In this document: piece by piece, positions 1 through 7,808 of the stretch
How positions within the stretch are numbered: the stretch's first letter is position 1
Layout: each line of letters opens with the position of its first letter
Made by a program: the position numbers and the translations under genes
Notes under the pieces: model-generated
Database searches by the model: none
Told to the model about the DNA's origin: nothing
The model's input: the letters and a program-made list of their open reading frames with translations, nothing else
Assembly (NCBI RefSeq): GCF_001602525.1
Contig: NZ_LSYT01000001.1
Location: 992,001-1,056,000, forward strand
Length of the DNA: 64,000 nt
From: Flavobacterium chilense
Lineage (GTDB): Bacteria; Bacteroidota; Bacteroidia; Flavobacteriales; Flavobacteriaceae
Direction: 5' to 3'

Positions 1-1138
1 GATACCCATTACAGCCCATTTCTTTAAGCTTTTTTATTCGGTAATATTGTAATTCATCGGGCAAAGCAGTACCAATTCCTGCATGGTCCTGATGATTGTT
101 GGTTCCTTTTAGTTTTAAAGGTTTCCCGTTTAAGAAAAAACCTTTTTCAGCATCAAAACGGATCGTTCGTATTCCGAAATTAGTCTCATAACTATCAATA
201 ATTTTACCTTCTTGTTTGATCTGAGTCTGTAAAAGATACAAATTGGGCGTATCAATATCCCATAATAACGGATTTAAAACTTGTAATTTTGAAGTGATTT
301 TTGCTGTTTTATAAAAATCCGGCGCCAATGTGTTTTCAGAAATACTGGAAACTTGCTTACCGGAAGGATCTAAAATTGTTTGTACTATTTCAATTGAACC
401 TTTATAATTTCCTTTATTCTCTATGGTAACTTCGGCTGTAACCCCGGCATTTGAATTTTTGATTTCAGCAATTACATAAGTTCCGTTTGAGATTATATGC
501 AAAGGATTTGTTTTTTGAAGATAAACATGTCTGTAAATTCCAGCGCCTTCATAAAACCAGCCTTCTTCCATAGAAGCATCGGCACGAACAACAATTGTAT
601 TTTCTCCGCCATAATTTACATAAGCTGTTACATCGTATTCAAAACCATTGTAACCACTTTCTTCTGTTCCAAGAAAATGACCATTGAAAAATACTTTTGA
701 ATTTCTAAAAACACCATCAAATTTTAGCGAGATAATCTTCCCAAGATCACTTTCAGGAATGGTTATTTTTTTTCGGTACCAGCCTATACTTTTTTCAGGA
801 AAGCCTTTTCCGGCAGCTTTAAAACCATGGCTAAAACTTCCTTTTTCGCTAAAATCCTGTTCAACAGCCCAATCGTGCGGAAGATCTAGTTTTCTCCAAG
901 CCCTGTCATCAAATCCCGGTGCTGCCGGGCCATCGCCAAAACCTGTTTTCGATAAGTAGGAAAAATAACCTTCGGCATGACCAAAATCTTTTTGTGTTTC
1001 ATAAGAATGACCTAATGAAAAGCGCCAGTCTTTATCTATCAGGATTAATTGCCTTTCCTGTTTATCCTGAGCAAACGAATGGATCGAAATTAAACAGACA
1101 AAATACAGGAGTAATGCTTTCAGGGAAATAGTTTTCAT
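1..1138 (-). CDS. Glycoside hydrolase family 2 protein (beta-galactosidase-like), 3' part outside window
   Basis: This is a secreted glycosidase that probably cleaves beta-galactosides or related sugars in the periplasm or at the cell surface. Reading from the ATG at 1138, the protein begins with a signal peptide of about 24 residues ending in SFAQ. A GH2 sugar-binding jelly roll follows, with 'DLPHDWAVEQDF', 'GWYRKKI', 'FDGVFRNSKVFFNGH' and 'EGWFYEGAGIYRHV'. Next come the immunoglobulin-like middle domain and the start of the TIM barrel ('GFFLNGKPLKLKGTNNHQDH'). The frame runs off the left edge of the window, so the catalytic glutamates are not visible. The family call is firm; the substrate is inferred. 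Confidence 0.88.
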   Translation of the reverse strand, partial: MKTISLKALLLYFVCLISIHSFAQDKQERQLILIDKDWRFSLGHSYETQKDFGHAEGYFSYLSKTGFGDGPAAPGFDDRAWRKLDLPHDWAVEQDFSEKGSFSHGFKAAGKGFPEKSIGWYRKKITIPESDLGKIISLKFDGVFRNSKVFFNGHFLGTEESGYNGFEYDVTAYVNYGGENTIVVRADASMEEGWFYEGAGIYRHVYLQKTNPLHIISNGTYVIAEIKNSNAGVTAEVTIENKGNYKGSIEIVQTILDPSGKQVSSISENTLAPDFYKTAKITSKLQVLNPLLWDIDTPNLYLLQTQIKQEGKIIDSYETNFGIRTIRFDAEKGFFLNGKPLKLKGTNNHQDHAGIGTALPDELQYYRIKKLKEMGCNGY

Positions 1139-1434
1139 AGATAATGTGGTTAGCCAGTGCGATAAAAATATAGATTTTAAACGAACAGAATTAATAGTAT
1201 TTTATCAAAATATGATCGCTGACAACAATATTAGTTCGTTTTTGTAAACATAAAAGTTGATATTTACGATTTCAGAAAGCTGCCAAAAACCAATATTACT
1301 ATTTGATATACAACTCAATAACACCGAATGTTAAAATTTAGAATCATTCTATTGCCTCTCTTTTATCAAATTATTTTGTTTTGATGTAATTTTATAATTG
1401 AATTAAAATAAAATTAGAAAAACGAGCTATTATT

Positions 1435-1818
1435 ATGAGTGTTATTAATGATGAAAGTAAACTTATTAGCACCATTAAACGCGTTGATCAGAAGATTAAT
1501 AAACTTAATGATCAAAAAATCATCGCCTTTTTTGAAGCTCTTGGTTTAACAGAAAGAGAAGATGTTCCTAAGAATTTCCTGGAATGGGAAACAATTCTTA
1601 TTGTAGTTCCGGATCGCCATGTATCTCACCAGTTAAAATATTATAAGTATTCGATTGACAGACTTTCTTTTGTTACCAACCCGAATGCGCAGGAAATCCA
1701 TATTTTTGATTTTAACGAATGGAAAAACATCACCCGAAATAAAACACAATTTCAAATTAGAGAATTATTAAAGAATAGTTTTGGCGGTGTACGAAACCAT
1801 GCCGACAGATTGAATTGA
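1435..1818 (+). CDS. Conserved hypothetical protein, 127 aa
   Basis: I do not recognise this family. It is a soluble protein of 127 residues with no signal peptide or membrane segment. The N-terminal third is lysine-rich and probably helical (SKLISTIKRVDQKINKLNDQKI). The middle has a beta-rich stretch with 'WETILIVVPDRHVSHQLKYY'. It is a stand-alone gene with a strong hairpin just downstream at 1845-1882. The nearest neighbours are a glycosidase on the other strand and an unrelated small operon, so context gives no role. Confidence 0.6.
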   Translation: MSVINDESKLISTIKRVDQKINKLNDQKIIAFFEALGLTEREDVPKNFLEWETILIVVPDRHVSHQLKYYKYSIDRLSFVTNPNAQEIHIFDFNEWKNITRNKTQFQIRELLKNSFGGVRNHADRLN

Positions 1819-1844
1819 GTTTGTTTCAGCTTATCCTCTAAACA

Positions 1845-1882
1845 AAAATACCTTTGTCTATAACTTTGACAAAGGTATTTTT
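1845..1882. terminator. Bidirectional intrinsic terminator
   Basis: Arms AAATACCTTTGTC and GACAAAGGTATTT pair perfectly around a 9-nt loop. There is an A-run on the left and a T-run on the right, so it can end transcription of the 127-aa gene from the left and of the minus-strand gene ending at 1881 from the right. Confidence 0.85.
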
Positions 1883-2351
1883 ATTTAATTTCAAAAATCC
1901 TGATGAACTTTTTCTCTAATTTTTTCCGTCTTCTTTCTTCTTTCCATTTTGAATAGAAAATAACAAAAAGTAAAAACAAATTCACAATGGTAGAAGCTCT
2001 CCTAAGTCCTTTTGCAAATAGAATAAAAAACAGATTAATTACTATAAGAAGGATTATAGGTGAAAATTTTGCCCAGATCGATTGTAATTTACTGTTTGGC
2101 TCAACAATATAATTTACCTGAAGCCTGTTATCAATATTTTTATAACTGCCTCTTACAATAAAAAATGTGGGTGATGTTGCTGAGTTTATAGTTAAACGAA
2201 AACTTTTGTCATCAAAAAGCCCATAAAAAGGTTTTAATCCGCCAAATCTGGGAAAAATTCTAAACAGACTTAAGTTTATTTTTAAAGAACCAATTTCAGT
2301 ATTGTTTTTTAATCTTGCTCTGAATTCAGCTATACTTAATTTTGATTCCAT
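1881..2351 (-). CDS. Hypothetical membrane protein, 156 aa
   Basis: I do not recognise this family. The first ~85 residues look like a soluble beta-rich region ('SLKINLSLFRIFPRFGGLKPFYGLFDDKSFRLTI' lies here, no catalytic motif). Two hydrophobic segments follow at about residues 95-113 and 118-134, then a strongly basic tail (KWKEERRRKKLEKKF), consistent with a cytoplasmic C-terminus. It starts 10 bases after the LprI-like gene stops, so the two are probably co-transcribed. Its function is unknown. Confidence 0.55.
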   Translation of the reverse strand: MESKLSIAEFRARLKNNTEIGSLKINLSLFRIFPRFGGLKPFYGLFDDKSFRLTINSATSPTFFIVRGSYKNIDNRLQVNYIVEPNSKLQSIWAKFSPIILLIVINLFFILFAKGLRRASTIVNLFLLFVIFYSKWKEERRRKKLEKKFIRIFEIK

Positions 2352-2361
2352 TCAATCAATT

Positions 2362-2775
2362 TTATATTCTTCTAATAAGTTCTTTTACTCTGGCAAAAAC
2401 ATAATTTGCTTTTTCATCAAAAACAACCATATCAAAATCGCTGCTTCCTTCAGTAAAATGACCTTCTTTTTTGGTGTCCGAATATACTTTTTCGAAATAC
2501 AGATCCCGTTTCTTAATCCAGTCCTGCTGTTCTTTTTTCAATTTCGATTGTTCTTTAGAACTTAGCTTAAGCTTTAAATTTTTATACGAAATATTGAGCA
2601 GACTATCGGATTGATTGTAATATTCAATTGAGCAATTTTTCATGCCATTTCCACTGTTTAAGCAATGCTGATAAGAGGATTTCAATTGATTCACTGTTTC
2701 CATTGTTTGTGCATTACAATGAAATGAAAACAGTACAACAAACACCAGTATCGACTTTTGTATCATAATTGACAT
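2362..2775 (-). CDS. LprI-like (DUF1311) exported protein
   Basis: A small exported protein of the DUF1311/LprI family, whose mycobacterial member inhibits lysozyme. The N-terminal hydrophobic segment (ILVFVVLFSFHCNAQ) is a signal peptide; a second in-frame ATG at 2766 would shorten it by three residues. The mature part has the family's two-Cys helical pattern 'HCLNSGNGMKNCSIEYYNQSDSLLN' and the 'LKKEQQDWIKKRD' helix. It is the first gene of a two-gene unit. Lysozyme inhibition here is only a family-level possibility. Confidence 0.7.
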   Translation of the reverse strand: MSIMIQKSILVFVVLFSFHCNAQTMETVNQLKSSYQHCLNSGNGMKNCSIEYYNQSDSLLNISYKNLKLKLSSKEQSKLKKEQQDWIKKRDLYFEKVYSDTKKEGHFTEGSSDFDMVVFDEKANYVFARVKELIRRI

Positions 2776-2846
2776 TCAGATTTTATTGTTATTACATGTA
2801 TTTTCGAAATGGCAATATACTCAAAGTTTCTATTCGTTTTTATTTT

Positions 2847-3341
2847 TTATTGAGCCGTTAACAAACTTTTAAGCTTTTCATTCAAAGCATTTCCATGAAT
2901 GTTTTTGGCAAGGATAATTCCGTTTTTATCAATCAAAAAGTTCAGCGGTACAGATTGTAATTTGTAATCGCCAACAACGGGAGAACTCCAGTATTTTAAA
3001 TCACTTACTTGTGTCCATGTCAGTTTTTGTTTGGCAATTGCAGCCAGCCAAAGTGGCTTTTTGGTATCCATCGAAACGCTGTAAATAGAAAACTTACCTG
3101 CATAAGTATTGCTTAGTTTTATCAATTCCGGTTGTTCTTTGATGCATGGTCCACACCACGATGCCCAAAAGTCGACCAAAACAATGTCTCCTCTTAAAGA
3201 AGAAAGTGCTACTGAATTTCCTTTTGTATCCGGAAGGTCTATTTCTGGTGCAATATCTCCAATATCTGTACCTACAACCTGTGCTTTTAAACTGGTTATA
3301 ACACAACATAAGAATCCTAAAATAAGTAATGTTTTTTTCAT
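2847..3341 (-). CDS. TlpA-family thiol-disulfide oxidoreductase
   Basis: A periplasmic thioredoxin-fold protein of the TlpA/ResA type, likely reducing or isomerising disulfides of exported proteins. The N-terminus is a signal peptide (LLILGFLCCVITSLKAQ). The active site is WASWCGPC with cysteines near residues 63 and 66, and the cis-proline loop is 'QSVPLNFLIDKNG'. The length (164 aa) is normal for a single-domain TlpA. It is monocistronic and divergent from the ArsR gene; its promoter has a TATATTTG box at 3391-3398 on this strand. Confidence 0.9.
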   Translation of the reverse strand: MKKTLLILGFLCCVITSLKAQVVGTDIGDIAPEIDLPDTKGNSVALSSLRGDIVLVDFWASWCGPCIKEQPELIKLSNTYAGKFSIYSVSMDTKKPLWLAAIAKQKLTWTQVSDLKYWSSPVVGDYKLQSVPLNFLIDKNGIILAKNIHGNALNEKLKSLLTAQ

Positions 3342-3390
3342 AATTGATTAAGTTTATTTGTTTGGGGTTAACGTTTTAATCTCGTAAAGG

Positions 3391-3398
3391 CAAATATA
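3391..3398 (-). promoter_or_regulatory. -7 promoter element of the TlpA gene
   Basis: TATATTTG on the minus strand matches the Bacteroidota TAnnTTTG consensus, about 50 bases before the start codon. No good TTG -33 box was found. Confidence 0.55.
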
Positions 3399-3481
3399 AA
3401 TTTTCTTTATTAAATCTTCCGGTATTTAATTCAACTTCACTCTTCTCCATCATAAAATTATGCTAAAAACATTTCTTTAAA

Positions 3482-3511
3482 TTGGTATATCGGGAAAAGT
3501 CGATATATTTG
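3482..3511 (+). promoter_or_regulatory. Promoter of the ArsR/OYE operon, probably leaderless
   Basis: TTG at 3482-3484 and TATATTTG at 3504-3511 are separated by 19 bases, the classic Bacteroidota sigma-A spacing. The start codon is only 4 bases after the -7 box, so the transcript probably begins at or within a few bases of the AUG. Confidence 0.7.
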
Positions 3512-3515
3512 CAGC

Positions 3516-3818
3516 ATGGAACCAATAGAAATTTTTAAAGCACTCTCTAACAAGTCCAGACTGCAAATGCTGGAATGGCTAAAGGAACCCGAAATCAACT
3601 TTCCTGGTCAGCTGGAACATGGCGGATTTGAACATGGGGTTTGTGTGGGACAAATTCAGGCCAAGGCTGGTCTGACACAATCAACAGTTTCTGAATACCT
3701 GTCTATTTTACAACGTGCCGGATTCATCGAATCTAAACGTGTTGGACAATGGACTTACTATAAACGCAACGAAGGTGCCTTTGAAGCACTCAGTAACTTA
3801 ATTCAATCTAATTTGTAA
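3516..3818 (+). CDS. ArsR-family winged-helix regulator
   Basis: A 100-residue DNA-binding regulator with the ArsR winged-helix fold: 'IFKALSNKSRLQMLEWL' helix, recognition region 'QAKAGLTQSTVSEYLSILQRAGFIESKRVGQWTYYKRN' (wing included), and a short dimerisation helix at the end. I do not see the ELCVCDL metal site of arsenic sensors, although Cys and His occur in the insert 'EHGGFEHGVCVGQ'. It ends 6 bases before the old yellow enzyme gene, so it probably autoregulates the pair. The inducer is unknown and may be a reactive electrophile or thiol stress. Confidence 0.88.
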   Translation: MEPIEIFKALSNKSRLQMLEWLKEPEINFPGQLEHGGFEHGVCVGQIQAKAGLTQSTVSEYLSILQRAGFIESKRVGQWTYYKRNEGAFEALSNLIQSNL

Positions 3819-3824
3819 ATTACT

Positions 3825-4931
3825 ATGAGTACAAACAACCTGTTTTCGCCATTTAACTTAAAAACGTTAAATCTTAAAAACCGAATCGTAATGGCGCCAA
3901 TGACGCGCTCATTTTCTCCAAACGGAGTTCCAACTGACGAAGTAGCTTCTTACTACCAAAAAAGAGCTGAAGGTGAAGTTGGTTTAATATTATCTGAAGG
4001 AACTGTTATCGACAGACCTTCGTCATCAAATGATGCAAATGTTCCTCACTTTTATGGAGATGAATCTCTTAAAGGCTGGAAGAAAGTGATTGATGAAGTT
4101 CATGCTGCCGGAGGTCAAATGGGACCACAAATCTGGCATATGGGAATTATGGACAATCACCACTCAGGATGGGTTCCGTCAGTACCTTTTGAAGGTCCGT
4201 CAGGATTAAACCGACCTGATTTCAGCAATGGAAATACAATGTCTGAAAAAGATATTGAAGATACTATTATTGCTTTTGGTAAAGCTGCCGCTGATGCTAA
4301 AAGATTAGGTTTTGATACGATCGAAATTCACGGTGCGCACGGTTATTTAATCGATCAGTTCTTTAGAGCCGAAACAAATTTACGTACTGATATTTACGGC
4401 GGAAAAACATTACCGGAACGTAATCGTTTTGCTATTGAAGTGATAAAAGAAATCAGAAAGCAAGTGGGTAATGATTTTGCTGTAATTATGCGATTTTCTC
4501 AGTTTAAGCCTTCTGATTACAATTATAAACTGGCTAAAAATCCACAGGAGTTAGAAACCTGGCTTACACCTCTTGTTGATGCCGGAGTTGATATTCTACA
4601 CTGTTCACAACGTCGTTTCTGGGAACCTGAATTTGAAGAATCTGATTTGAATTTTGCAGGATGGGCTAAAAAAGTAACCGGAGCTCCAACTATTACAGTA
4701 GGTTCTGTTGGCCTTTCGGGAGATTTCTTTGGCGCATTTGCAGGAGAAAGTTCTCAACCAACTTCTTTAGAGGAATTAAACAGACGTTTCGACAGAGGCG
4801 ATTTTGATTTAGTTGCTGTAGGAAGACCTCTTTTATCTGATCCAAACTGGGTGGCTAAAATCAAAGCCGGAAAAACAGATCAATTGAAAGGTTTTAGTAA
4901 AGAGGCTTTAGGAGCATTGGTTTTAGAATAA
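3825..4931 (+). CDS. Old yellow enzyme family alkene reductase
   Basis: An FMN-dependent, NAD(P)H-using ene-reductase of the NemA/OYE type that reduces activated double bonds in unsaturated carbonyls, nitro compounds or similar electrophiles. Visible family features are 'FSPFNLKTLNLKNRIVMAPMTRS' at the FMN site, 'GPQIWHMG', the substrate-binding 'EIHGAHGYLIDQFF' His-x-x-His motif, and the C-terminal phosphate loop 'VAVGRPLLSDPNW'. The 368-aa length is usual. It is co-transcribed with the upstream ArsR regulator, which suggests inducible detoxification. Confidence 0.92.
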   Translation: MSTNNLFSPFNLKTLNLKNRIVMAPMTRSFSPNGVPTDEVASYYQKRAEGEVGLILSEGTVIDRPSSSNDANVPHFYGDESLKGWKKVIDEVHAAGGQMGPQIWHMGIMDNHHSGWVPSVPFEGPSGLNRPDFSNGNTMSEKDIEDTIIAFGKAAADAKRLGFDTIEIHGAHGYLIDQFFRAETNLRTDIYGGKTLPERNRFAIEVIKEIRKQVGNDFAVIMRFSQFKPSDYNYKLAKNPQELETWLTPLVDAGVDILHCSQRRFWEPEFEESDLNFAGWAKKVTGAPTITVGSVGLSGDFFGAFAGESSQPTSLEELNRRFDRGDFDLVAVGRPLLSDPNWVAKIKAGKTDQLKGFSKEALGALVLE

Positions 4932-4935
4932 ATTT

Positions 4936-4976
4936 TATAAAGGTTCAAAGAGGCTAAGGTTCTGAGGGGCAAAGTT
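4936..4976 (+). repeat. Dispersed 'AAGGTTC' repeat, left copy
   Basis: A G/A-rich stretch containing 'aaaggttcaaag' and 'agaggctaaggttctgag'. The same motif, with 16 of 18 bases matching in the core, occurs in opposite orientation at 6525-6560. The two copies bracket the leader peptide-tyrS unit. Confidence 0.5.
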
Positions 4977-4979
4977 TTT

Positions 4980-5010
4980 TTGAATAGCATAATTAAAAAT
5001 TTTATCTTTG
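4980..5010 (+). promoter_or_regulatory. Promoter of the leader peptide-tyrS transcript
   Basis: TTG at 4980-4982, a 20-base spacer and TATCTTTG at 5003-5010 form a good Bacteroidota promoter. The leader ATG (5016) lies 5 bases after the -7 box, so the leader peptide message is probably leaderless or nearly so. Confidence 0.75.
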
Positions 5011-5015
5011 CGGTC

Positions 5016-5126
5016 ATGAAATTCCTTAACAGCATATTACGCCTTCCTTTTTTCAGCACTTATTATCATGCAATAATACTTGCTCGGAAAGGCTATGCAT
5101 ATAATTCAACGTATTCACGATTGTAA
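5016..5126 (+). CDS. Tyr-containing leader peptide of tyrS attenuator, 36 codons
   Basis: A 36-codon ORF with five Tyr codons, at positions 16, 17, 27, 29 and 33, including a tandem Tyr-Tyr and a Tyr-Ala-Tyr. It sits between a promoter and an intrinsic terminator directly upstream of a tyrosyl-tRNA synthetase. By analogy with his/trp/phe leaders, ribosome stalling at Tyr codons when charged tRNA-Tyr is scarce should favour an antiterminator and raise tyrS expression. Supporting RNA pairings: 'tgctcgg' at 5081-5087 can pair with 'ccgggca' (5161-5167) of the terminator, while 'gccttcc' at 5041-5047 can pair with the competing 'ggaaaggc' at 5086-5093. The peptide has no other likely role. Confidence 0.75.
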   Translation: MKFLNSILRLPFFSTYYHAIILARKGYAYNSTYSRL

Positions 5127-5155
5127 ATTAAAAGAATAAATTATATATCAACCTT

Positions 5156-5187
5156 AAAGCCCGGGCATTTTGTCCGGGCTTTTTTAT
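5156..5187 (+). terminator. Attenuator terminator before tyrS
   Basis: A GC-rich hairpin (AAGCCCGGGCA, loop TTT, TGTCCGGGCTT with one G-U pair) followed by T5, only 11 bases before the tyrS start. It would end leader transcripts unless an upstream strand captures its 5' arm. Confidence 0.85.
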
Positions 5188-5197
5188 TTTCAAAAAA

Positions 5198-6400
5198 ATG
5201 GAAACAATTCAAAAACTTAAAGAAAATGTAGCAATTTTTCTGCCTGAAAATGGTCTGAAGGAAAAAATAAATCTAGCTGAAAAAGAAAACAGAAAATTAA
5301 TTATCAAACTTGGTTTTGATCCAACTGCTCCCGATTTGCATTTGGGACATGCCGTTGTTTTGAAAAAACTAAAACAATTTCAGGACCTAGGTCATCAAAT
5401 TGTAATCGTAGTAGGAAGTTTTACTGCCAGAATTGGTGATCCTACTGGAAAAAACAAAAGTCGAAAACCATTGAGTATTGAAGAAGTAAAACACAATGCC
5501 GAAACTTATATTTCGCAATTGTCGAAAATTATTGATGTTGAGAAAGCAAAAATCGTTTTTAATTCAGAATGGCTGGATGAACTGTCTTTTTCTGAAATAA
5601 TTCAGATCATGTCAAATGTTACAGTTGCTCAACTGATGCATAGAAATGATTTTAACAAACGATTTACAGAGAATACACCAATTGCAATGCACGAGTTGGT
5701 TTACCCAATTTTACAGGGTTTTGATTCTGTTAAAATCAATACTGATATAGAAATGGGTGGCACAGACCAGTTATTCAATTGTACGATGGGAAGACAATTA
5801 CAGGAAAATTTCAACATGCCAGGGCAAATTGTAATGTGCATGCCATTGTTAAAAGGTCTTGATGGAAAAGAAAAAATGAGCAAATCATTGCACAATACAA
5901 TTGGATTAATCGATGAGCCAAACGAAATGTTTGGGAAAACAATGTCGATTCCTGATGATCTTATTTTAGAGTTCCTGGAATTAACAACCGATTTTTCATT
6001 AGAAGAAAAACAAGAAATCAAAAAAAGACTGGAAAATGATAATCCAATGAAAATTAAAAAGTTGATTGCGAAGAATATTATCACTCAGTACCATGATAAA
6101 AATAGCGCCGAACAAGCTGAGGAATTCTTTACTAATCAATTTCAAAGTAAAAATTTGGAGTCAAAATCATTTACCTCGATTATGATATCTTCTTTAAAAA
6201 ATGAAAAGAACGAGATGACCTTAATTAATCTTTGTTCTTTAATTAAAAATGACATTACGAAATCGGCCAACAGAAGATTGATTGAAAGTGGCGCAGTTCA
6301 GATTAATAATGAAAAAATCATAAATCCATTCGAAATAATTGCATTAGAAAAGAAAACAAAAATCAAAATTGGAAAGAGAAATTTCTATGAACTATTATAA
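5198..6400 (+). CDS. tyrS: Tyrosyl-tRNA synthetase
   Basis: A class I aminoacyl-tRNA synthetase that charges tRNA-Tyr. The HIGH-type signature is HLGH at residues 48-51, the Tyr-binding region is 'GGTDQLFNCTMGRQLQ', and KMSKS lies at about 226-230. A C-terminal S4-like RNA-binding segment ends the protein ('SANRRLIESGAVQINNEKI'). The 400-aa length fits the TyrRS clade with 'DPTAPDLHLGH', often called TyrZ-type when a genome carries two copies. Whether a second tyrS exists elsewhere cannot be told from this window. Expression is probably controlled by the leader peptide attenuator upstream. Confidence 0.95.
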   Translation: METIQKLKENVAIFLPENGLKEKINLAEKENRKLIIKLGFDPTAPDLHLGHAVVLKKLKQFQDLGHQIVIVVGSFTARIGDPTGKNKSRKPLSIEEVKHNAETYISQLSKIIDVEKAKIVFNSEWLDELSFSEIIQIMSNVTVAQLMHRNDFNKRFTENTPIAMHELVYPILQGFDSVKINTDIEMGGTDQLFNCTMGRQLQENFNMPGQIVMCMPLLKGLDGKEKMSKSLHNTIGLIDEPNEMFGKTMSIPDDLILEFLELTTDFSLEEKQEIKKRLENDNPMKIKKLIAKNIITQYHDKNSAEQAEEFFTNQFQSKNLESKSFTSIMISSLKNEKNEMTLINLCSLIKNDITKSANRRLIESGAVQINNEKIINPFEIIALEKKTKIKIGKRNFYELL

Positions 6401-6405
6401 AATAT

Positions 6406-6437
6406 AAAAGGGATAAACAATTAAGTTTATCCCTTTT
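6406..6437 (+). terminator. Intrinsic terminator of tyrS
   Basis: AAAGGGATAAAC and GTTTATCCCTTT pair perfectly around a 6-nt loop, followed by a T-run, immediately after the tyrS stop. Confidence 0.88.
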
Positions 6438-6524
6438 TTGAATGTCTATAACTAACAAAATTTAGAAATTCAATATTTTTCGAAAAATTCAGCGTTACAA
6501 AGATTCAAAGTAATAATTTTCAAC

Positions 6525-6562
6525 TCTGAACCTTTGCCTCTCTGCACCTTTTGAACCTTCTT
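6525..6562 (-). repeat. Dispersed 'AAGGTTC' repeat, right copy
   Basis: On the minus strand this reads 'aaggttcaaaaggtgcagag' followed by 'aggcaaaggttcagag', an inverted partner of the element at 4936-4976. Confidence 0.5.
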
Positions 6563-7699
6563 TTACAAAGAAACTTTTCTTTTTTGAAATTTATTCTGAA
6601 GCCATTTGCGTACAGGTTCATCGTACAATTTCAAACACAGATAAGCGATGGTAATACTTGCAAGTAATACCCCGATTCCCGGAAGATAACCGTCTTTTAA
6701 TGGAACTTTATTTTCTATTACCCAGCCCATATACCAATAGATTAATGGATAATGAATAATATAAATTGGGTATGAAATATCTCCCAGAGCTTTACATATT
6801 TTAACAGACACCGGATTCTTAATCTCTCCTCCTGCTCCAATTGCCACAATTAAAGGGAATAATAGAATAATAGCAATTGATTCGTATAAACCGTTCATCC
6901 ATAAGCTGTTTTCGTCACCAATTCTTGGTATCGAAAAGATCACAATTATCATAATACTGCAAATCCAGAAAGCGCCTTTTACGTGGATCAGTTTTCCTAA
7001 ACGCGAAAGTAAAACTCCTGCAAAAAACGGATATAGTAAACGGGTAAAACCAACATTCATTTGTTCCAGATTTAAAGACCAGCCGCCAATAACATCTCCT
7101 TTTGGTCCAAAAACAGTATAATTAATCAACATTGCTGCAAATATTAAAACAAAGAATCCTAAAACTTTATTCGAGAATTTACGAAAGATTAAAGCATATA
7201 AAATATTAGCAATGTATTCAAAGAAAAGTGACCATGCAGGTCCGTTAAGCGGATGCATTTCGCCCCATCCCCTAATTTCCATTGATGGCGGAATTGGAAG
7301 CAATGTAAATCCGATTACCATGGTTAAAAGTAATTTCCAAACCGGCATAGTAGCGATTTGAGGAAAAACACTTGATTCCTGAAAGTAATAAAAAATGGCT
7401 CCCAAAACCATTCCCATAATAACCATGGGCTGCAAACGAATTAAACGTCGTTTGTAAAATTCCCATTGGGTTAGTTTTCCCCAACGGTCATCATAAGCAT
7501 AGGCTACAACAAATCCTGATAAAAGAAAAAAGAAATCAACAGCAAGATAACCGTGATTCATAATTTGTTTAAATCGGCTTCCTTCATTAAAAGCTTCAAA
7601 AATGTGAAAAATAACAACCAGAACTGCGGCTACTCCTCGTAGTCCGTCCAGAATTTCATAATGTTTTTTAGGTTGAATGTCAATAGAAGTTGAACTCAT
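6563..7699 (-). CDS. Acyltransferase 3 family membrane protein
   Basis: An integral membrane O-acyltransferase of the OafA/YrhL type, which transfers acetyl or other acyl groups to exported sugars. It has about ten hydrophobic helices, the N-terminal 'LDGLRGVAAVLVVIFHIFEAF' with the family's catalytic-type His, and 'DFFFLLSGFVVAYAY' followed by the conserved basic 'YKRRLIRLQP'. The frame is open to 7774, but the ATG at 7699 gives the normal N-terminus before 'KKHYEILDGLRG'. Neighbouring GH3 and DUF1349 genes suggest a carbohydrate context; the acceptor is unknown. Confidence 0.88.
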   Translation of the reverse strand: MSSTSIDIQPKKHYEILDGLRGVAAVLVVIFHIFEAFNEGSRFKQIMNHGYLAVDFFFLLSGFVVAYAYDDRWGKLTQWEFYKRRLIRLQPMVIMGMVLGAIFYYFQESSVFPQIATMPVWKLLLTMVIGFTLLPIPPSMEIRGWGEMHPLNGPAWSLFFEYIANILYALIFRKFSNKVLGFFVLIFAAMLINYTVFGPKGDVIGGWSLNLEQMNVGFTRLLYPFFAGVLLSRLGKLIHVKGAFWICSIMIIVIFSIPRIGDENSLWMNGLYESIAIILLFPLIVAIGAGGEIKNPVSVKICKALGDISYPIYIIHYPLIYWYMGWVIENKVPLKDGYLPGIGVLLASITIAYLCLKLYDEPVRKWLQNKFQKRKVSL

Positions 7700-7808
7700 A
7701 AAGTTTTTTGGTGGTTTAAAGGTTAGTTTTTGGTGAAATGTGAAATATAATATTTGTCTCTTTTCAATTAGCAATATACATCTTTCAATTTACTTTTTGC
7801 GTCTTACA

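Noticed and set aside
497..1131. Several plus-strand reading frames of 67-91 codons.
   Set aside because: They lie opposite the GH2 gene, whose frame gives a clear signal peptide and family motifs; these are antisense shadows.
3516..3818. Arsenic-resistance function for the ArsR gene.
   Set aside because: No metal-binding ELCVCDL motif is present and the partner gene is an ene-reductase, not an arsenite pump or arsenate reductase.
5016..5187. T-box riboswitch before tyrS.
   Set aside because: No T-box consensus (UGGN near an antiterminator) or stem I features could be found, whereas a Tyr-codon ORF and terminator are clear.
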